From assembly GCA_933207985.1 (NCBI GenBank), contig OW240912.1, positions 72,476,361-72,540,360 on the forward strand: a DNA stretch of 64,000 nt. Reading direction: 5' to 3'. Source of the stretch: Pelobates cultripes. Its lineage: Eukaryota; Chordata; Amphibia; Anura; Pelobatidae. The translations under genes and the position numbers were made by a program. The notes under the pieces were generated by a model that had not been told where the DNA came from, did no database searches, and saw only the letters and a list, made by a program, of their open reading frames with translations. The number at the start of each line of letters is the position of its first letter. The stretch's first letter is position 1. Of the stretch, positions 1 through 13,263 are shown piece after piece.

Positions 1-1031
1 CAGTATACAGCTTGAAGGACAAACAACCAGACACTTAGAAATATATTTAGCATACTGATCACAGGCAGAGGTCTTCTCCAGCGAGAAATGTAACTCTATT
101 TAGAGTTATTTAAAAAGGAAAAAAAATGATTCCTTCTTCTCTGTCTCCAGGAGGTTACCTGGGAAACCAGATCAGATGGATGACCATTATATGAAAAGGA
201 AGGTACTATTTTATTATTTTCTGTCTACATATATTGGGTTCTTTCCAAATTCAAACTTAAGTATAGAATTGTATTACTGAATTTTGCAGTGGTGAAAATC
301 CAGCTTTTTTTTTTTATGAAAGAAATCTCCGTAAACTCAGCTTACTGATAATATTTTTTTGTTGAAGCATGGAAAGTAATAAAAATATGTCAAACATACA
401 TTTTTGGCTGCTGCAAAAATGTAAGGAGAGTATGTTCTGGTGTGGAAATTGTCTAAAAGGCAACGTCAACTCCTGCGATTTTTAATATTAAGTTAAATAT
501 TTTAGAAAATATGTCCTTGAAATGTGTCAAAAATGAAATGTAGAAATCAGCAACTCTTTATCTCGAATCTCATGAAAAATGGTTAAAACACGTTTTCAAT
601 GTTTTCTCCAATGATGACATTCCAGAGAAGTGTCAGTTCCTCTTTAAATAATTATCTATTTATTTTGTGTATATGGTTTGATTTTGGTAACTACTAACAT
701 TGTTTTCTTAAAAGATAAGACTAATCTTGCATATTTGTTCTATCGCTCACCTTATTTTCTAACACTTTCACAAACTTGCAGTCTGAAATTAAATCTAAAT
801 TGGAACAAAAAAAACAAAAACCTGCCAACAGGTATTATAAAGCCTACCCTATCAAACAGGATGACTTGTTATACATTATATACTACTGTTCTTTTACTAG
901 TTCCAGAAAGCAGAGAACTACATAACTTCTGCAAAATTCTACATAAACACAAGTAAGAAAATATTTGTTAAAAGGCGTAGTTTTAACTTTCAGTTTTACA
1001 TATCTGATATTATATCTGATATTAGTTTCAT
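1..1031. other. AT-rich non-coding DNA, nothing identified
   Basis: Expected to be coronin intron. I looked for the next coronin exon (family block starting TGRVDK) on the minus strand and did not see it. Confidence 0.6.
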
Positions 1032-1533
1032 TTAAAGGACCACTATAGTGCCAGGAAAACATACTCGTTTTCCTGGCACTATAGTGCCCTGAGGGTGCCC
1101 CCACCCTCAGGGACCCCCTCCCGCCCGGCTCTGGAAGGGGTAAAGGGGTAAAAACTTACCTTTTTCCAGCGCAGGGCGGAGAGCTCTCCTCCTCCTCTCC
1201 GCCTCCGTTACGCCCCGCCGGCTGAATGCGCACGCGCGGCAAGAGCTGCGCGCGCATTAAGCCGGTCTCATAGGAAAGCATTTACAATGCTTTCCTATGG
1301 ACGCTGGCGTGCTCTCACTGTGAAAATCACAGTGAGAAGCACGCAAGCGCCTCTAGTGGCTGTCAATGAGACAGCCACTAGAGGATTAGGGGGAAGGCTT
1401 AACCCATTCATAATTATAGCAGTTTCTCTGAAACTGCTATAATTATGAAAAAATGGGTTAACCCTAGAAGGACCTGGCACCCAGACCACTTCATTAAGCT
1501 GAAGTGGTCTGGGTGCCTAGAGTGGTCCTTTAA
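1032..1533. mobile_element. T2/Kolobok-type MITE, family A (complete, TTAA ends)
   Basis: It starts TTAAAGGACCACTATAGT and ends AGTGGTCCTTTAA, giving inverted ends with a TTAA at each edge. It has subterminal hairpins at both ends: a GCCAGGAAAAC / GTTTTCCTGGC stem at about 1049-1079, and an ACCCAGACCACTTCA stem just inside the other end. The middle is GC-rich. The TTAAAGGRR end is the hallmark I know for Xenopus T2-type MITEs. Non-coding. Confidence 0.8.
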
Positions 1534-1618
1534 CACACATAGTGAGCAGACACACTAAATAAAAATAAACATATGATCCATTCTAACTCCATCCACCAAA
1601 GTTAAAGGTTTTGGGGAA

Positions 1619-2229
<611 letters not shown>

Positions 2230-2846
2230 CTACCAGCTATGTATCACTGCAAAAAGAGAAAGACACAAATACTTATATGTTTTGTAGGAATATCTGATTT
2301 CAACGGGATGGTGTATTGTTTGCCCTTTTTAAATAAAGTACAATTTGAACTAAAGTTCAGTTAAAAATGTATTTAATGAAAACATATAAAAGGTCTTACA
2401 TGACAGTAAAGCTTTTCTTTTTGATAATAATAAAAAATTATAACAAAATAAATAAATCCCCTGGATATACACCCTAAGAAAGATGTGTCATCTCCTTGTG
2501 TTCCTGAATTGAGAACCTGAACGTCGTTAGTGGATTCTCTGAGGGGGACTTTGCTTAATATGGTTAAAAAATTAAATAAAACATGCCGCATCTGACATCA
2601 CCTAACCTAAACTCAAACCGATGATTTAAGAAGAAATTAGAAGAGATTAGAATGTGCACTGATGTTGTAACATAGAAGCTGTATCCGTTTATTATCCTGT
2701 GAGGAATCTGTGACCTACAAAGTGTGAATTATGAAAAATGTCAGTGTATCTAGTGCTCTCTTCATGTAATGAATTTCCCAAGTAACCTTTGCTCAACCTC
2801 AGCTATTTGTCTGATCTAATTAGTGTGTCCATGTTCTTAATATAGT

Positions 2847-3202
2847 TTAAAGCAGCACGGTTACGCCGTATTTACCTTTTCCCTAATCACTTCCTCTTCA
2901 CTTCCGCTTTCCTACAGGGACTTTCTTTTACTCCGTTTTCTAATCAAATATATAAGACAAAATAGGGACTACTTTTTCTTATGTAATTTTCCTACGCCTG
3001 ACACTTCTTGATGGTGGTAGCATCTCCTAGTGTCTAGAAGTGTCAATTCTGCAGGGAATTGGGTTTGTCTATGGAGGATCCCATATGGTCTTGCAGGATC
3101 TTCCATAGATATCAATGCTGTACTCTTGTTCATATGGGAGAGTACAGTGGTGACTTCGGCTCCTGCCACTGAAGTCCACAGATGCTGACAGTGCCGCTTT
3201 AA
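2847..3202. mobile_element. TTAA-flanked MITE with TTAAAGC(A/G)GCAC ends
   Basis: The left end TTAAAGCAGCACGGT and right end CAGTGCCGCTTTAA form an inverted pair. An internal block (TAGGGACTACTTTTTCTTATG) recurs near 40187-40207, which suggests a multi-copy family. Non-coding. Confidence 0.6.
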
Positions 3203-3588
3203 CTGTAAAAGAGTTGGGGTGAATTTCACCAGTCATGCATAGCGACATGCACACAACCCTATAGCACTTTAGCTTGCTTATGCAATTTGTGTGTGAAGGG
3301 GGTGTCCTTTTTATTTTCTTATTTAAGAAAAGTTCAGATTTCAATATTAGTTGGCACATTTATAAATTAACTTTGTTACACCCCCTAGCTGTCAATCAGA
3401 CAACTGGCCCTGTTATTACCCGATAGTTTAACAAACTGGAGCTAAACTTAAGAGGCAGCAATTGCCCAGAGCATCTGCCTTGCAAATACTTCCCATTGAG
3501 CTGCATTGGGAAGTCGGTAATTGGACAGACACAGAAAGTCTGGGCAGGGTTAGAAGGGAAGGGGTTGCATAGGCTACAGACAAGATAT

Positions 3589-4325
3589 TATTATTATTAT
3601 TATTGCCATTTATATAGCGCCAACGGATTCCGTAGCGCTTTACAATATTTTGAGAGGGGGGTGTAACAATAAATAGGACAATTACAAGAAAACTTACAGG
3701 AACAATAGGTTGAAGAGGACCCTGCTCAAACGAGCTTACAGACTATTGGAGGTGGGGTATTTGAAACATTAGGACAATAAATATCAAGTAGGAGTGAAGC
3801 AGAGCTGGAGGAGAGAGCAAAGCACTGTCCCATAGGAGAGAGCAGGAGACAGGTATGTAAGGTAGAGATTACTCTGGGAGGCCATAAGCTTTCCTGAAGA
3901 GATGGGTTTTAAGGCCCTTCTTAAATGATTGAAGACTAGGGGAGAGTCTGATGGCAGTAGGCAAGCTATTCCATAGGAGAGGAGCCGCCCGCGAGAGGTC
4001 CTGCAAGCGCGAGTTGGCCGTACGGGTGCGAGCAGCGGTCAGGAGGTGGTCACGGGCAGAGCGGAGGGTACGTGGAGGGGCATATTTATGGATCAGTGAA
4101 GAGATATAAGCGGGGCTAGAACTGTTCAGTGCTTTAAATGTATGGGTTAGCACTTTGAATTGACTCCAATATAATACAGGGAGCCAATGTAAGGACCGGC
4201 AGAGGGGTGAGGTGTGAGAGGACCGACTAGAGAGGAAAATCAGTCTAGCTGCAGCATTCATTACAGACTGTAGCGGGGCAATACGGCTTTTGGGAAGACC
4301 AATCAGGAGAGGGTTACAGTATCTT
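3589..4325 (-). mobile_element. L2/CR1-like LINE 3' end with (TAA)n tail
   Basis: A minus-strand insertion. Its 3' tail is the (TTA)n run at 3589-3604 on the plus strand, followed by the TATATAGCGCCAAC motif common at such 3' ends. The body encodes the RT C-terminus. The 5' truncation is near 4320. Confidence 0.75.
3869..4325 (-). pseudogene. L2/CR1-like reverse transcriptase, C-terminal fragment
   Basis: About 150 residues still open. It contains CNPLLIGLPKSRI, NAAARLIF, SLHWLPV, FKVLTHTFKALN, PLLWNSLPTAIRLSPS and FKKGLKTHLFRKAY, the conserved C-terminal tail of L2/CR1-type LINE ORF2. The stop is at 3869-3871. The catalytic YADD region is absent, so it is non-functional. Codons upstream of about 4325 read from unrelated flanking DNA. 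Confidence 0.75.
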
Positions 4326-4439
4326 TTGCAAGTTGTTTTTAGATATGATTCCAATGAAAAAAAATGCAAAACTAAATGCATGCATGTTTTCATTGTTGGT
4401 AAACCGATAAACTAAACTGTTCCATTGGAGTGTTGCTTT

Positions 4440-5850
4440 AAATTGATCTGATCTATATCTCCATGGTTACTTATCACAATCAGGTTCTTCAAACTAAACA
4501 AAGAAACAAATCATACTTATTTCAGTCTTTATTGGCAGATCTGACATTCATTGTCTTAATCCCAAAAATGTATTTGAACTCTAGGATACGCAACTCCATT
4601 AGAGCAGTAATTGAGTCAGGCGTTCTGATCAATGGTAGGTGTGAGTCTGAAGGCCCCTTACATATAAAACAACCAACCTTTGCATGTCACCAACAAATTT
4701 TCTGCATTTCAACACCGTAAATCATGCTCCGATCAAAAATAAATAAAATATGTTATGGATCCCACAAGGCTTTTTTTTGTTTTCATTATGAGACAAGAAA
4801 GTGTTAAAAATCATTGCTGAATACTACTGAATCCCTTCATCTCTTGCCAGACAAAGCAAATAGGGGGAAAAATGATTGCCTAGCTAAAGATACTCAGGAA
4901 TAAAGTGTACAAGACCAATAAAAAGAATAGTTACATGCATACTATGCCAAATATCTATGGAGTTTGGATGGAGTTCAGCTAACTTTTGTTTTATTTTATA
5001 TATTTGGGATGATGAATACAATAGCCATTGCTACCACCCAAAAGTAGTGGGAATTTGAGCATAAGGCTAATTTCTGTGTTTTCACAAAGAGTAAACAATT
5101 CTCCAAATGTTCTTAAATAACCCCAGGAAAACTGCTGCCAAGGATTTGATGGCATCCCTTAGTTTAGCTAATGTTAGTGTCCACCATAAGGAAAATTATG
5201 AATAATGCCTGGCATAATTACTGGAGGAAAATCACTACTGCCATAAAGAACATTTTCATCTATCTCATGTTTTCCCCTAGACCACCTGGATTGCACCAAC
5301 GACTATTGTTCTGTGTAGAAATATGAGATTAAAGTGGATTATTTTCAGAGAAACATTATGTTTAGCGAAAAAACAAAACACTGCATTTAAAAAAAACACA
5401 CACACAAAAAAAAAAGAGAAGATATTTTACTTTCGATATGGCCAAGTCAAAGTTTTAACCTTAACAAAAATTAAATGTTCGATTAACTATTAATATTTTT
5501 GTCTGTATTGCACGAACATAAGTTATTTGGAGAGGAACGGGCCACAAAAGAAACTTCACATGGTTTGAGATAATGTGCATTAAATGCTACTCTACATAAA
5601 AGTTAATGCACATATAAAAGAGTTAACATGTGGGTAAGGGGATCAAAGGTGAAATCAATGTCCAGTCAATGCATGATTTTAAATGATTGTTTTTTTTCCT
5701 TCTTTAAATCTTCTTGTGGTTCAACAGAGATGTGTGAAAGGATTAATTTAACAGACTTAATTTAGAGCCTACCACTGGAATTATATGTAAACAATGCAGA
5801 AAAGTATAAAATCATTGGGATACTCACAGGTCTATTGCACAGAACAAAAG
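4440..5850. other. Non-coding DNA, no feature recognised
   Basis: AT-rich with an A/CA run at 5390-5416. Short frames here have no recognisable motif. Confidence 0.6.
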
Positions 5851-5990
5851 TTAAAGGGACACTATAGTCACCCAGACCACTTCAGCTCAATGAAGTGGTC
5901 TGGGTGCCAGGTCCCTTAGGTTTTAATCCTTCACATGTAAATATAGCTGTTTCAGAGAAACGGCTATGTTTACATTTGAGGTTAAGATTG
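5851..5990. mobile_element. Family A MITE, one end only
   Basis: It begins TTAAAGGGACACTATAGTCA followed by the ACCCAGACCACTTCA hairpin and the TCAGAGAAAC segment shared with the 12.4-kb copy. Similarity stops near 5990, so the rest is lost. Confidence 0.7.
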
Positions 5991-6029
5991 CACTGTTTTT
6001 TATATATAAATTGCATGGTGGATCAGAAT

Positions 6030-7290
6030 GTGTCACGATTATTCAGATGAACTTATTACAATTAAGTTGAGTCTAGTGACAACATTATAGTCGATTTAAG
6101 ATATGGTGCCCACCAGGAGTATTAGTCCTAGGATTTTGGTTAGGCTAGGTAACTGGCGGGGTATAAAAATAAAGTAAAACAAAAAGTATGCATGCTTCAT
6201 TATATGAGCGAATCATTAACAGGCTTTCACAAGTCAAGCTTAAGATGAGTTTTACCAACTGACAGTGTGCTGAGTCTCAAATTGTGGTCAGAGTTGAGCT
6301 TTACTGAGTGACTGTAAGCTGTGATGTCGAGGAGTGTTGAGTATTGGTGCCACTGGGTACACTACTTCAGAGTGGAGGCAACAATAGGGAGAAGGCGAGA
6401 GTGTAGGCACTGTAAACTAGAGCTATAGAGGGTGCCTGGTTAATTGAGGCTTGCATGCAGGTTTAACGAAACAACCCTGATACTGCAGCACTCAGTTTTG
6501 GGGGTGAGTTGAGGTTCAAAGGCCCAGTGAAGGTTGTGGGCACAGGCAGGAGGCTTAAAGCTAAGTAGTATTGGGACTCATGTAGGAGTAACTAACTCTA
6601 AATAGCATAAGTGAGATCAACTGCGGGCATTTCGGACTGAACCTGCTTCTGTGCACTGCGGTGTGAGCTGTGGATGGGCCATTTCCGACCTCCGTCTCAG
6701 TGTAAGACCGCCCTTGCCTCCCTGATGCCGACATTCCGGTCGTTCTTAGAGGGGATCCGAGATGGGGCGTGCTGTTGTGAGCTTTTGATCATGGGTGCCG
6801 CTGTGTGGAGCAGGTGAGCTTTTCGGGTTTTGCCTCTCCTCTGTGGTCCTCTGTACCGGACCCGTTTGCCAGAGCCCGCTCTGTTCTCATTAGAGTGCGC
6901 TGCTTGAGGACCAGGCTTCCAGGGTCTCAGCCCGCCGCAGTGTGGGTTGCTGTGCCATGGGGGGGTGGGATGGGGACAGAGAGCTGGCATGTCGGCTGGG
7001 CTGAGCAGCGGTGCGGGTGGGGTTAGTAGAGCTGTTCGGCTGGCAAGTCGATTCCAGAAGCTCTGGCTCATCTGCTCGAATCTCCTATCAAAGCTTTCCC
7101 TCCAGGTCCGTTTGCTTGAGCGCTCTGGGATTAGGAGTTTTTGCTGTGCGGCAGCCATCTTGGCGCCGCCACGTGGCTGTAAGAGGTTCGGATGTAGAGG
7201 TCCTCTGTTGCAGAGGTATTGCTTGCCCCAGTGGGGACCGGGATATCCCCCCTGGTCCGAGAGTCACTGTTAAAAATTGTATTCTTTTTA
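6030..7290 (-). mobile_element. Probable LINE 5' region / ORF1 N-terminus, degraded
   Basis: A GC-rich 0.6-kb part (6650-7270) sits on AT-rich surroundings. On the minus strand it has an open stretch (7158-6697) with MAAAQQKLLIPERSSKRTW and a Pro-rich region, resembling a LINE 5'UTR/ORF1 start (CCATCTTGGCGCCGCC appears on the plus strand at about 7156). No diagnostic domain is present, so the class is uncertain. A GC-rich gene start is an alternative, but no splice-supported exon follows. Confidence 0.35.
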
Positions 7291-7617
7291 TTCAGAGTGG
7301 AAAGCGAGTTGTATGCGAACACCTTAAGAACCAGTCATCAGTGCCAGAAATAGAACAGTAGATTAAGCAATGTGCAGGCATTTCTAGAAATAGCTGAAGA
7401 ACCAGAAGCAAGATGCCACCTCGTCATATTTTCCTGGAGAGCTATAAATTCCACATGCCATCACTACGTACATAAAGAGTAGTTTATAGAATATAAAATG
7501 CTGCCTGAGGAAAGCAATAGCATCTATAGCAAATCTTTAATCTACCAAATAGAATATACACCAGTAGGTTTGGAGACCACTTTACACTACTAGTAATTTA
7601 CTCATAATTTAAGAGTA

Positions 7618-7675
7618 TTTTAATGATTTATATAGCGCCAACATATTCCGCAGCACTTTAGAATTATAGAAAGTT
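7618..7675 (-). repeat. Short L2/CR1-like 3'-tail fragment
   Basis: It carries TATATAGCGCCAACATATTC and GCAGCACTTTA, the same 3'-end motif as in the 3.6-kb element. Very short and without coding potential. Confidence 0.55.
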
Positions 7676-8989
7676 GGAAGTTTTTTGTTTTTTTTAAATC
7701 TAAATTTATTTTTTCAATGCCACTTCATTATTTTGGCATGAAATTTCCAATTTCTTTATCCATTCTCCATAATTAATTCTTTATCAAATGAATCCTGAGT
7801 TAAAGGCAAATTTAGCATAGAATATTTCTGGTAACATTCCCAATCCTTTGATCTGGGATTGTGGTTTTGATATTCTGGAATGAATCCATCTTGGTGATGA
7901 CTGGCTACCAATTGGTACCAAATACTTTGTGTCCATTATCTAGGTCCCTGTGAGTAGAGAAATACAGAGATATTGCCAGGATCAGATAAATCCTAAGAAT
8001 CGGAAAAAGTAGAAAACAGGATAGAGCGTATAAAATGTCCTTAGGATTGACCAGATTTAACACAATTTAGAAATATACAAGGTAAATGTGATACAGACAA
8101 ATGTCAGGAGAACATAGGTACACGGTATTGCTAAAGCTAGCTGAGGTTAAGATAACAGAGTTTCATGTGGTCAAAGCAAGCTGAAGTCAGAAAATACATA
8201 AGGACGCGCTGATAGGGAACCAAAAGAAAACCACAACATGGCAACAAATAGATCTTGGATGAGGTTTATAAAGGTAGCAAAAGAATCCTATTGGCCAACA
8301 TCATAACTGTGATGCCAGAATGTACGAGTATAGTATCACCCTTACGACGTTGGAACGCCTGCAGCAATTTTGCCCCAAATGAAAGTGGCACCATATTATG
8401 GCACAGGGAATCAGCGTTCAGCGTAAAAAAAATTACGCCAAAGCGCGACAAGGTGGCAAGATTTTTCCTGGAGCTGGAAGCTTAGTAAAAGCAGCGTACC
8501 ACCTTTCCTTGATTATTTCCTTTACTCCAAGATTTCAAAGTGAGTAAAGTCTTTGACACACAGTACATACTCAATCCATATTCTGTTAAACAATTATTCA
8601 AACTCTGGCATTGGTTATAGCCTGGGAAATTTGCCAACATTGTCCGTTTGTAAACATTTTCCACGATAATTAAAACATTACTGTTTGAGCAATTTGAAAG
8701 GTGGCCCAGGGTAAACCTAATACTCTAACTGCATTATGGCAAGTTGATGAGAGTATTCAGGTCCTGGTTTGGCAGGAGGTGTCTAAATAACAGTAACGGT
8801 TATTGATAAGCTTGATATTTTCTAGATGTAATTTTCTTCATGTTAAAATCATGCAACAGGTTTTATGAACCATTAGTGATATCAAAACGGCCTGTTTTCA
8901 TGTTCAAGTTTTGCTACGTACAAAACTCAAATTCACCTGTTTAGAATGTCTGAAGTTGCAAAATCTTTGCTCACGTATTATTGTGGGAA
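7676..8989. other. Non-coding DNA, no feature recognised
   Basis: No inverted ends, tails or coding signal that I can support. Confidence 0.55.
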
Positions 8990-9626
8990 TTCACAAATAC
9001 AAAGAGAGATAGAGGGGCGCAGTAATAGTGAAAATAAAATAATATACTTATTAACACTTGGTAATCATTTGGATTCCAATCCATTCTATTATAAATTTAA
9101 TTACATAGAAAATAAAACTGGGATATAAATTGCATAGGAGTAAAAAAAAAAAAAACAAACAAAAAAAAAAAAAAAACAAGGAAGTGGGACCCATGATATC
9201 TGCACTTTGAAAAAGACTCTAATAGTCGAAACGCGTCTGTGCTGCTACTTTTGTTTTTTTACTCCTATGCACTTTATATCCCTGTTTTGTTTTCTATGTT
9301 ATTAAATTTATAAAATATCCCCACTTTCCTGGCATTATTTTATCTGCTGTATCCTGGCATCAGTGGACATATCCAGAGGAGTGGTGGAGTGGAGACGATA
9401 AAAAAGGGATTTCTTCCAGAACCTGCATAGTCAGAGCCTACTATATGTCGCTCTGCAAAGTGTAAGTGGAAAAATTATATTTATTTCTTATAATTTATAG
9501 CCAAACAGTATTATGCTATGTACTTACTTTTCACTTAGGTGGAATCCAAATGATGACCAAGTGTTAATAAGTATATTATTTTATTTTCACTATTACTGCG
9601 CCCCTCTATCTCTATTTGTAATTGCG
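8990..9626. mobile_element. Palindromic Penelope-like repeat with hammerhead-like centre
   Basis: The left arm 8990-9147 is contiguous. Its reverse complement is found in two pieces, at about 9252-9316 and 9541-9626, separated by about 224 bp. The outer arm shares AGATAGAGGGGCGCAGTAAT. The centre (9148-9251) contains a GACT/AGTC mini-stem followed by CGAAACGCGTC, a motif known from Penelope-like element ends. The long A-rich run at 9141-9178 lies at the tip. No reading frame is present. Palindrome and motif are seen; the class is inferred. Confidence 0.6.
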
Positions 9627-12422
9627 TTTTTCTAAGTGTTTTTTAAGTGGTTTTTAAACACTGGGGAGTCGCACTTGTATCTCTGACACCATTTTAACAC
9701 CTTGTGTGATTTGCACTTTATTGTGTAAAGCTTGTTTTTAATGTTGGGAATGCAGGTGGGCACACAAAAAAGGGCAATAAAGTAAAACAATATTAAAATG
9801 ATATAAAAGTACTACAGTACTACAACAGAACAGGTTACTCTGACCTGTGCTTAGCAGGAGCAGCAATGATAGAGGAGGGATTAGACAGGTGAGGGCCTTT
9901 TATACACTATTACAGTCTGGTTTTCTATTGGTTGATTTTTACTTGTTAAGATCCGTTTGCTGCTGGAGTTTATAAAATTACCATGGGCAATTGGTCAAAG
10001 TAAAGTTACTATTCGAACCAACAAAACACACTCCCAAAGTGAATGTTAGGTTTTGGAAACAAATAGCCAAAACTGAAAATGTACCTGACCTGGAAAAATT
10101 ATTCAAGTTTTAGAAATGCACTTTAAATTCTCATCACAACAGACCGAATAATCTTGTTTGACTTCCTTCCAAATCCTCAATAACGTGACATCACAGCATC
10201 ATTATGTAGCCTTATCAGTTTCAAGCAAATCATTTATGCTGGTGCTATGCACTATAAAAGAGGTTAACCAAAATGGAAAAGAAAGGAAAAGAAAATGTGA
10301 ACAAAAGTGTTCACGAACAATGAACTTTGTATTTCTTTTAAAAAGGAAAGTTGCGACACATTAATGGTTATATGGATCTCTGGACCTTCAGAATAAGGAA
10401 AATGTATAAATTGGGCAGTTCTAAATAAGACTTATTCATTGCAGGGGTCAGGTCGAGAGGGTGACATAAGTCAGTATCACGGACAAGGAATTTATAGAAG
10501 GAGGTTTGCAAAAATCCTTTAGCCATAAGGAAGCAAACTCTTATAGAAATAGTCAAGCGAAATATTTGTATGATTAATTTATTTGCCCTTTTAACCCCTT
10601 AAGGACCACACTTCTGAAATAAAAGGGAAACATGACATGTCACACATGTCATGTGTCCTTAAGGGGTTAAACCATATTCAGAGTGTATATTACAGACATT
10701 TATTTTAGACATCCCATATAGTTGTGGATTATTTTAATTAATTGGCACCTGAGCTTTTAAGGTCTGCCCTTGGCATGAACAGAATACTACTTCCTTCCCT
10801 CTAGTTTAGGGCATGGTCATCATAAATATTGCATCGTATTTGCAAATATCAGTAAAAAATTGTTGATTAGAACGCTAACGTTTTAGATGGAAAAAGTAAA
10901 TCCCTTTTTTTTTTTTTAATACAAAACAAATAAAAAAAACAACACAATTTCATGCTGGATACATACTATCACTTCTAAAGAAAAACTGACAGAAATTCTT
11001 TCCCTTGTGGGTTCCATACATGAAACTTAAAATATATTCAAGATTGCATGATGCAATATTTATGCAGAACGCAGAGGGAAGCTTTGATAGAGCACTACCA
11101 TTTATTATTAAAACCAAAGTGCTCACAGTATAAACAATATGTACTCACAGAGTACTAATAAAAGTACTCCATTTTCCATTCAATAAACTACACAAATGTG
11201 AGTCCCAGGTGTCTATATAAGTGATTGAGTAATATGCATCTTTACCACCCTTACAAATACAATCTGAAACAGCTGTTAGAAAATATATTATAGAAAAATA
11301 CACAACTCAAAAAAACCTATATGATTGGATTCCAATGGTATTGCTTGGCCTATTGCACCAATCCCATGTTACATAAGTTACCTAGCTCTTGCAACATTTT
11401 TGAACTTGGGTAGTGTGGTCAGACCGGTGCACAGAAAAAGAGCACATGTGTGAGCTCCATCAGGCACCTGCTGAATCCAGTGTTAAATAGAGCCATCCCG
11501 CAACCCAGAGGTTCATTCCATCCTCCAGTGATCTATCATCTCCCTGTCACCTAGAAGCTCCATTATGTCTGTGTTTAAGCACAATCTGTAGTTGCAGTCT
11601 GCATCAACACACAGGGGATGGCTGTCAAGTTTTGCTGTGGGAGGCCAAAAACAGACAAGTGGTCTTTCTTTTTTTTTTTGCACTCAAAATGACCTGCTCA
11701 GCATTATTCACAATCTGGCCCCTTATAATTAGATATGCTGGGGCATTTTACAGCCAGATAGAATGGTGGGGACCTTATTGCATGGATTAAACTTTACAAG
11801 GATTTCAACAAAAATGATTTTGTTAATAAATTCCTGCCTTTGAGCCATCTTATATAGTGATTGACACAGTGGGAACATTCATCTCACAATTACAACCTTC
11901 TCAGCATATATAGCGCTTTCCCTTTTATTTTTTTGTTAATTTGAATTATAGTCAACAAGTTCCCCCCACACTGCATTATATCAAGGCTAGTGGTTTCACC
12001 TGCTACTTTGTTATTACGGGCATTTCCCAAGTAGAGTGTGGTACTGGTTTCCTTTTAAATTACCCTAACTAATGGGGATTTGGGACCATGATACCATGTC
12101 ATATTGTAGTACCGACCCGAGCCACCCTATGGTCCAAGCATCCCAAACTTTACTGGACTGACCTGGACACAGCACTTAGCAAAAGCAGCCAGCATTGATC
12201 CAGTCCAACGAAAAGAGCAGAGATATCAGGCCTGAACTGGCCAATGTTTGCAAAATGGTATGGAGTTTACTCTAACCTGTGCATTCTAAACTACCCCTGA
12301 ATCCATATCTTATAGGCTACCCTTGTCATCACTGTGCAACTCATTCCAACTGGTATGTTTTTTTTTCCATCTGGGGTAATTTGCATTTTTGCTCCTTTTG
12401 TTTATCACCCGCTTTCTTTTAC
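9627..12422. other. Non-coding DNA apart from the 80-bp element
   Basis: AT-rich intron-like sequence with poly(T)/poly(A) runs near 10905, 10930 and 11675. No exon or repeat family recognised. Confidence 0.55.
10591..10670. mobile_element. 80-bp foldback element, copy 1
   Basis: It starts TTAACCCCTTAAGGAC and ends GTCCTTAAGGGGTTAA, with a second inner stem around CATGACATGT/ACATGTCATG. A near-identical 80-bp unit lies at 54465-54544. Confidence 0.75.
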
Positions 12423-12854
12423 TTAAAGGGACACTATAGTCACCCAGACCACTTCAGCTCAATGAAGTGGTCTGGGTGCCAGGTCCCTCAGGTTTTAACC
12501 CTTCAGATGCACACATAGCAGTTTCAGAGAAACTTCTATGTTTACATTTGGGGTTTAGCCAGCCTCTAGTGGCTGTCTTCCGGACAGCCACCAGAGGCGC
12601 ATCTGCGACGCTGGAGGCATATTTCGCCTCCATCGCGCAGAGCATCCATAGGAAAGCATGGAGAAATGCTTTCCTATGGACACTTTGAATGCGCGCGGCA
12701 CTTGCCGCGCATTCGGCTCTGCTAACATCGGACGGGGGAGGAGAGGTCACCAGCACCGAGGTAGCCCGGCGCTGGATTAAGGTAAGCTGCTGAAGGAGCG
12801 AAATATGTTTTAACCCCTTCAGCGCCATAGGAGGACACTATAGTGATCCTTTAA
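12423..12854. mobile_element. T2/Kolobok-type MITE, family A (complete)
   Basis: TTAAAGGGACACTATAGTCA at the left and CACTATAGTGATCCTTTAA at the right, each bounded by TTAA. The ACCCAGACCACTTCA hairpin sits just inside the left end. The centre is GC-rich with a TCCATAGGAAAGCAT / ATGCTTTCCTATGGA palindrome. Non-coding; apparent frames over it are chance. Confidence 0.82.
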
Positions 12855-13263
12855 TTTGAAATTCAACCCCCCCCCCCGGACACATTTTGGACATAAAGAA
12901 TCTAAAAACCAAAAAATATATTTATTTTTTTATTTATTTTTTTAAACAAAAAGAGTCAGGCTTTCTGGTTTTATTACATAAAGATCCATCATCAGTTCAC
13001 AGTTAGCTGGCTAGCTGCAATCTTTGTTTGTGGTCTAGCTTTTACTTCCAACATTCAGTTTGTCTCCAAATCCTGTCATTTTGAGTATAAAAGTATTGTT
13101 TGTAGGCCTGTCATTTGCAACAAAAGTATCCCCATTGTTCCACGTAAACCTGTTGTGTATGCTGCTGCCAGAGTTAACTTTTATATCCACCAATTTACAC
13201 ACCTCACCACCAATGTTCACACTAACTTTCTTGCAGCGCTTTACACTGCACTTTTGAAAAGCT

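Noticed and set aside
6697..7158. 153-codon frame in a GC-rich patch as a host gene start
   Set aside because: No recognised protein, several overlapping frames on both strands, no splice continuation; a LINE 5' region is more likely.
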